This document shows positions 60,577 to 64,000 of a stretch of DNA of 64,000 bases, in pieces. Every line of letters starts with the position of its first letter. Positions within the stretch are counted from its first letter, which is position 1. Made by a program: the position numbers and the translations under genes. The stretch spans positions 52,970,925 through 53,034,924 of the forward strand of contig OY821772.1 in the NCBI GenBank assembly GCA_963682175.1, read 5' to 3'. This DNA comes from Triglochin maritima (Eukaryota > Streptophyta > Magnoliopsida > Alismatales > Juncaginaceae). A model generated the notes under the pieces. That model saw only the letters and a list, made by a program, of their open reading frames with translations. It had not been told where the DNA came from and made no database searches.

Positions 60577-63500
60577 CTCCCCCTCAAGTTGGGCCTGGAA
60601 GAGATTGTAGGTGCCTAACTTGCTTATGATGGTGTCGAATGGTTGTTTACTTAGGGCTTTGGTGAAGACGTCCGTCAATTGTTCTTTACTGGAGACATAC
60701 GGAACTTCTATTTCTCCAGCTTGAATTTTCTCACGGATGAAGTGACAGTCAACTTCAATGTGTTTGGTCCTTTCGTGGAACACGGGATTGGAAGCAATGT
60801 GTCGTGCGGCGTTGTTGTCGCAAAACATATTCATAGCTTTAGTGTGAGTTTGACCCATATCGTGAAGAAGTTGCTTTAACCAAATGAGTTCACTGGTGGT
60901 AGACGCCATTGCTCGATATTCTGCTTCTGCACTTGATCGAGCAACCACCTTTTGTTTCTTACTTCTCCAAGTAACCAGATTTCCACCAACAAATGTGCAA
61001 AAACCGGTAGTTGACCTACGATCATGGCTTCCTGCCCAATCAGCATCTGAAAAACCAATGATGTTGTTAGAATTGTTATTTTTCATTAGCAACCCTTGTC
61101 CTGGTGTTTGTTTTATGTACCTCAGAATTCTATCAATAATATCTAAATGTGATGTTCGAGGTGCATGCATGAATTGACTTACTATACTAACAGCAAATGT
61201 AATGTCGGGTCTGGTTACGGTTAAATATATGAGTTTTCCTACAAGTCTTTGGTATTGGTGAATGTCTCTAATAGGTTCACCGTTAGTTGGACTGGTTTTG
61301 AGATTTGCCTCAATGGGTGTATTAGCTGGTCTAGCCCCAAGTTTTCCTGTTTCTTTTAAGAGATCTAGGGCATATTTTCTTTGTGACAAAAATAGACCCT
61401 TTTTTGAGTATGCAATTTCTATTCCTAAGAAATATTTTAGGAATCCTAGATCTTTTATATCAAATTTGGTTTTTAGATAGTGTTTAACTTGATTAATTTG
61501 TTCATTATTATCACCAGTAATGATGATATCATCTACGTAGACCAAGACTATGAGAATCTCTCCTTTATGATGCCTAGTGAACGTAGATGCGTCAGCAGAG
61601 GATTTAAAGAAACCATAAGCAAGAAGGAAGTGACTGAGTTTTGCATACCATGCGCGGGGTGATTGCTTTAGGCCATAGATGGCTTTATTGAGTTTGCATA
61701 CCTGGTTGGGAGAAGTGTTGTAACCTGGAGGGGGTACCATGTATACTTCTTCTTCAAGGGTGCCTTGAAGAAAAGCATTTCTGACATCCATTTGATAAAG
61801 CTTCCATCCTTTGTTAACTGCTATGGAAAGAAGAACCCGAACAGTATTCATTTTTGCTACTGGTGCGAAGGTTTCTAGGTAGTCAAGTCCATAGGTTTGA
61901 GTATACCCTTTTGCTACAAGGCGAGTTTTATACCTTTCGATAGTATCATCGCTATTATATTTTATTTTGTAAACTCATTTGCATCCAACGGGTTTTGTTT
62001 TATTTGGTCTAGGGATGAGAGTCCAAGTGTTGTTGGTTTCTAGGGCTTCAAGTTCTTCTTGCATTGCTTTTTGCCATTTAGGATTGCTACTAGCTTCTTC
62101 GTAGTTTTTTGGTTCTAGGGTTTCGTTTATTCGGTTTAGAAAAACTCTATAGTTTGGCTGTATTTGTTTGTAGGTGAGGTAGTTCTGAATGGGATAAGTT
62201 ACTTGAGAGGTGATAAAATCATTAAACCTAGTGGGAGGACGTCTTGGTCGGGTAGACCTCCTTGGGGTTGGGGCTCTTGTTTCTCCTTGTCCTTCTCCTT
62301 CTTCGTGTCCTTCTCCTTGTCCTTCTTCTTTTTCGTGTCCTTCTCCTTGTCCTTCTCCTTGTCCTTTGATGTTGAACTCAGGTAGAACTTGTGAGGAGTC
62401 TGGGCGAGATTGTGTTGTAGGGTTGTAGTAGGGTTCAGTTTCCCTAAATATTACATCTCGGGAGATATACATTTTACACGACTCAGGGTCAAAGCATTTA
62501 TACCCTTTTTTTTGAAAGGAATAACCAAGGAATAAGCATTTTACAGCATTGCTATCAAATTTATCTAAGCGTTTCTTATGAACAAAGCATACACACCCGA
62601 AGATTTTAAGATGATCTAGGGTTAGTTTTCGTCCTAAGAGTATCTCAAGCGGTTGTTTATTCTGAATAGTAGGACTAGGAAGACGATTTATTAGATAAGT
62701 CGCAGTTAAGATAGCGTCAGACCAAAAACGTTTGGGAACATGATTTTGAAAGAGCAATGACCTTGTTACATTTAGAAGATGACGATTTTTCCGTTCCGAA
62801 ACTCCATTTTGTTCAGGGGTATGTATACATGTTAATTGGTGTAATATTCCCCGATTTTTCAAAAAAATTTGAAAGTTGTGGCTGGTGTATTCGGTCCCGT
62901 TATCTGTCCTTAAGGTCTTAATTTTAAAATCATACATGTTTTCAACAAAAATTGTAAAGTCACAAAAAACTTGGAAAACTTCGGATTTGTTTTTGAGAAG
63001 ATAAGTCCAAGTATTTCGTGAGAAATCATCGATAAACAACACAAAATATTTAAAACCGTTGTAAGACTCGACAGGAGCGGGTCCCCAAATATCGGAGTGA
63101 ACTATTTCGAAAGGAACACTTGATTTGGTTTTAGAGTTAAAAAAAGGTAATCTAGTTTGTTTAGAATACTGACAAACATCACATGCATAATCAGAAGAAA
63201 TAGAAGGAAATAGCGTTTTTAAAACCAAATGAGATGGGTGTCCCATTCGTTTGTGCCATAGAATATGGTTTGATAAACTAGTAGTATGAAAACTCTTGCT
63301 TTGAGCCTCTAAAACATAAAGGCCATTGGTATGAATCCCTTTACCAATCGTCTTCCGTGTAGTTCGCTCCTGAAAGAATACATCAGTAGGGGTGAATATA
63401 ACATTACAGTTTAAATTTTGTGTGATTTTTGATACTGAAAGAAGATTAGAGGTGAAGGTAGGTATATATAAAACATTTTTATTTACTTGATCTAATATGG

Positions 63501-64000
63501 TGGTTTCTCCTATCCCTTTTATTTCTACTTGATTATTATTTGCAACAGTCACAAAATTATGAGGAGAGTTCACATGTTTCTTTATTTTCCTTATTAGACC
63601 AGAATTTCCGGTCATATGATCAGTAGCACCTGAGTCAATTATCCATTGATTATTTATGTGTCTAAGTGTTTTTTCTGTTTTGTTGGCAGAGTAATTTTTG
63701 GAACAAGAGGATATACCTGCGTAATTACCTGAACTCTGAGGGGTGGACTGCAAATATGCGCTGAGGTGTCCCAGCAATTGATCTAGTGGAATCGGGTCGG
63801 ATCTGGAGCTGGATCCAGGACTAGCGGTTGCAGCATCTGGTCGGTTTGTGATTTCGGGTCGGTTTAAAGGAAACCCGGTTCCGCCTGCATACCCGGATCC
63901 TCCCGAGTACCCGGATCCGCCCGAATCACGCGTGGTTATAAAACCCCGTGGATCCGAGCGAATAACCGATTCGCCTTCCCATTTTCGTTGTTCCTCTTCC
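60571..64000 (-). pseudogene. copia-B gag-pol polyprotein, partial, one internal stop
   Basis: The frame is open from the window edge (64000) to 60571 except for TGA at 61975-61977, in the RT start motif where tryptophan is expected after GCK. Visible from the edge: a glycine/serine-rich gag tail (GGSGYSGGSGYAGG); the protease WIIDSGATDHMTG; the integrase zinc motif (HKRMGHPS ... CDVCQYSK) and core (IVHSDIWGP, LRTDNGTEY, NGVSERKN); a repetitive linker; reverse transcriptase with LYQMDVRNAFLQG and YVDDIIITGD; RNase H with FSDADWAGSHDRRSTTG and AEAEYRAMAS; the end LEGEC. This is a different family from copia-A. Apart from the stop no lesion was seen, so the copy is young. Confidence 0.93.
62281..62366 (-). 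repeat. In-frame minisatellite in the copia-B integrase-RT linker
   Basis: Repeats of TTCTCCTTGTCC on the plus strand encode GQGEG and GHEEGE units on the minus strand. All units keep the reading frame. Confidence 0.85.

Larger units (their letters stand above)
60351..64000 (-). mobile_element. copia-B retrotransposon, 3' part, in a copy B intron
   Basis: A minus-strand Ty1/copia element with its 3' LTR at 60351-60576 and pol up to the window edge. The LTR edge is 82 bases upstream of the copy B acceptor at 60268, so the element lies in the intron in the same orientation as the gene. The 5' LTR and most of gag are outside the window; the flank beside the LTR is CTACT. Confidence 0.88.

Overview
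This window is plant nuclear DNA, most likely from a eudicot. The evidence is spliced genes with GT-AG introns, a BTB/POZ-TAZ gene (a family with this architecture is found in land plants), plant-type Ty1/copia and Ty3/gypsy retrotransposons with tRNA-iMet and tRNA-Asp primer sites, hAT and Mutator-like elements, and long AT-rich intergenic DNA. Most of the window is transposable-element sequence. I recognise three host gene families: one apparently intact BTB-TAZ gene, one DUF7733-like pseudogene, and a tandem pair of C2H2 zinc-finger-like genes of unknown function, of which copy A is damaged and copy B is cut by the window edge.

Layout. 1-4016: 3' part of a decayed Ty3/gypsy element, split by a solo LTR of the family called copia-A here (337-2457, target duplication GTGTC). 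4250-4950: small hAT-type element with an 8-bp duplication. 5872-6552: DUF7733-like pseudogene, minus strand. 7-10.5 kb: AT-rich, no gene seen. 10.5-13.8 kb: minisatellites and a degenerate copia-A LTR lying just past the 3' end of the BTB-TAZ gene. 13951-17072: BTB-TAZ gene, minus strand, five coding exons, 349 residues. 17-25.3 kb: AT-rich intergenic DNA with a small hAT-like element, tandem repeats and an (AT)n tract.

25319-46223 is a four-level stack. A hAT element (TSD CTCTTAGT) carries a copia-A retrotransposon (TSD TTATA). That element's 5' LTR carries a gag-protease-only Ty3/gypsy element on the minus strand (TSD GTATG). That in turn carries a solo LTR (TSD GGGTT). All four boundaries and duplications can be read directly, so the order of insertion is fixed.

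47.4-60.3 kb holds two minus-strand copies of the zinc-finger-like gene. In copy A (47.4-52.7 kb) a splice donor has changed to ATAAGT, which creates a stop codon, and the last exon has decayed. Its promoter region carries a Mutator-like fold-back element with long CT/GA arms (52754-54402). Copy B is represented by its last two coding exons (59099-60268); the intron before them contains a copia element (60351 to beyond 64000) in the same orientation.

I found no operon-like or defence system. The observations most worth checking are the nested stack, the gag-PR-only element, the GGTCGACCG palindrome clusters shared by unrelated LTRs, the Mutator-like insertion at copy A's promoter, the splice-donor loss, and a 36-bp hairpin tandem repeat at 57.9-58.1 kb.
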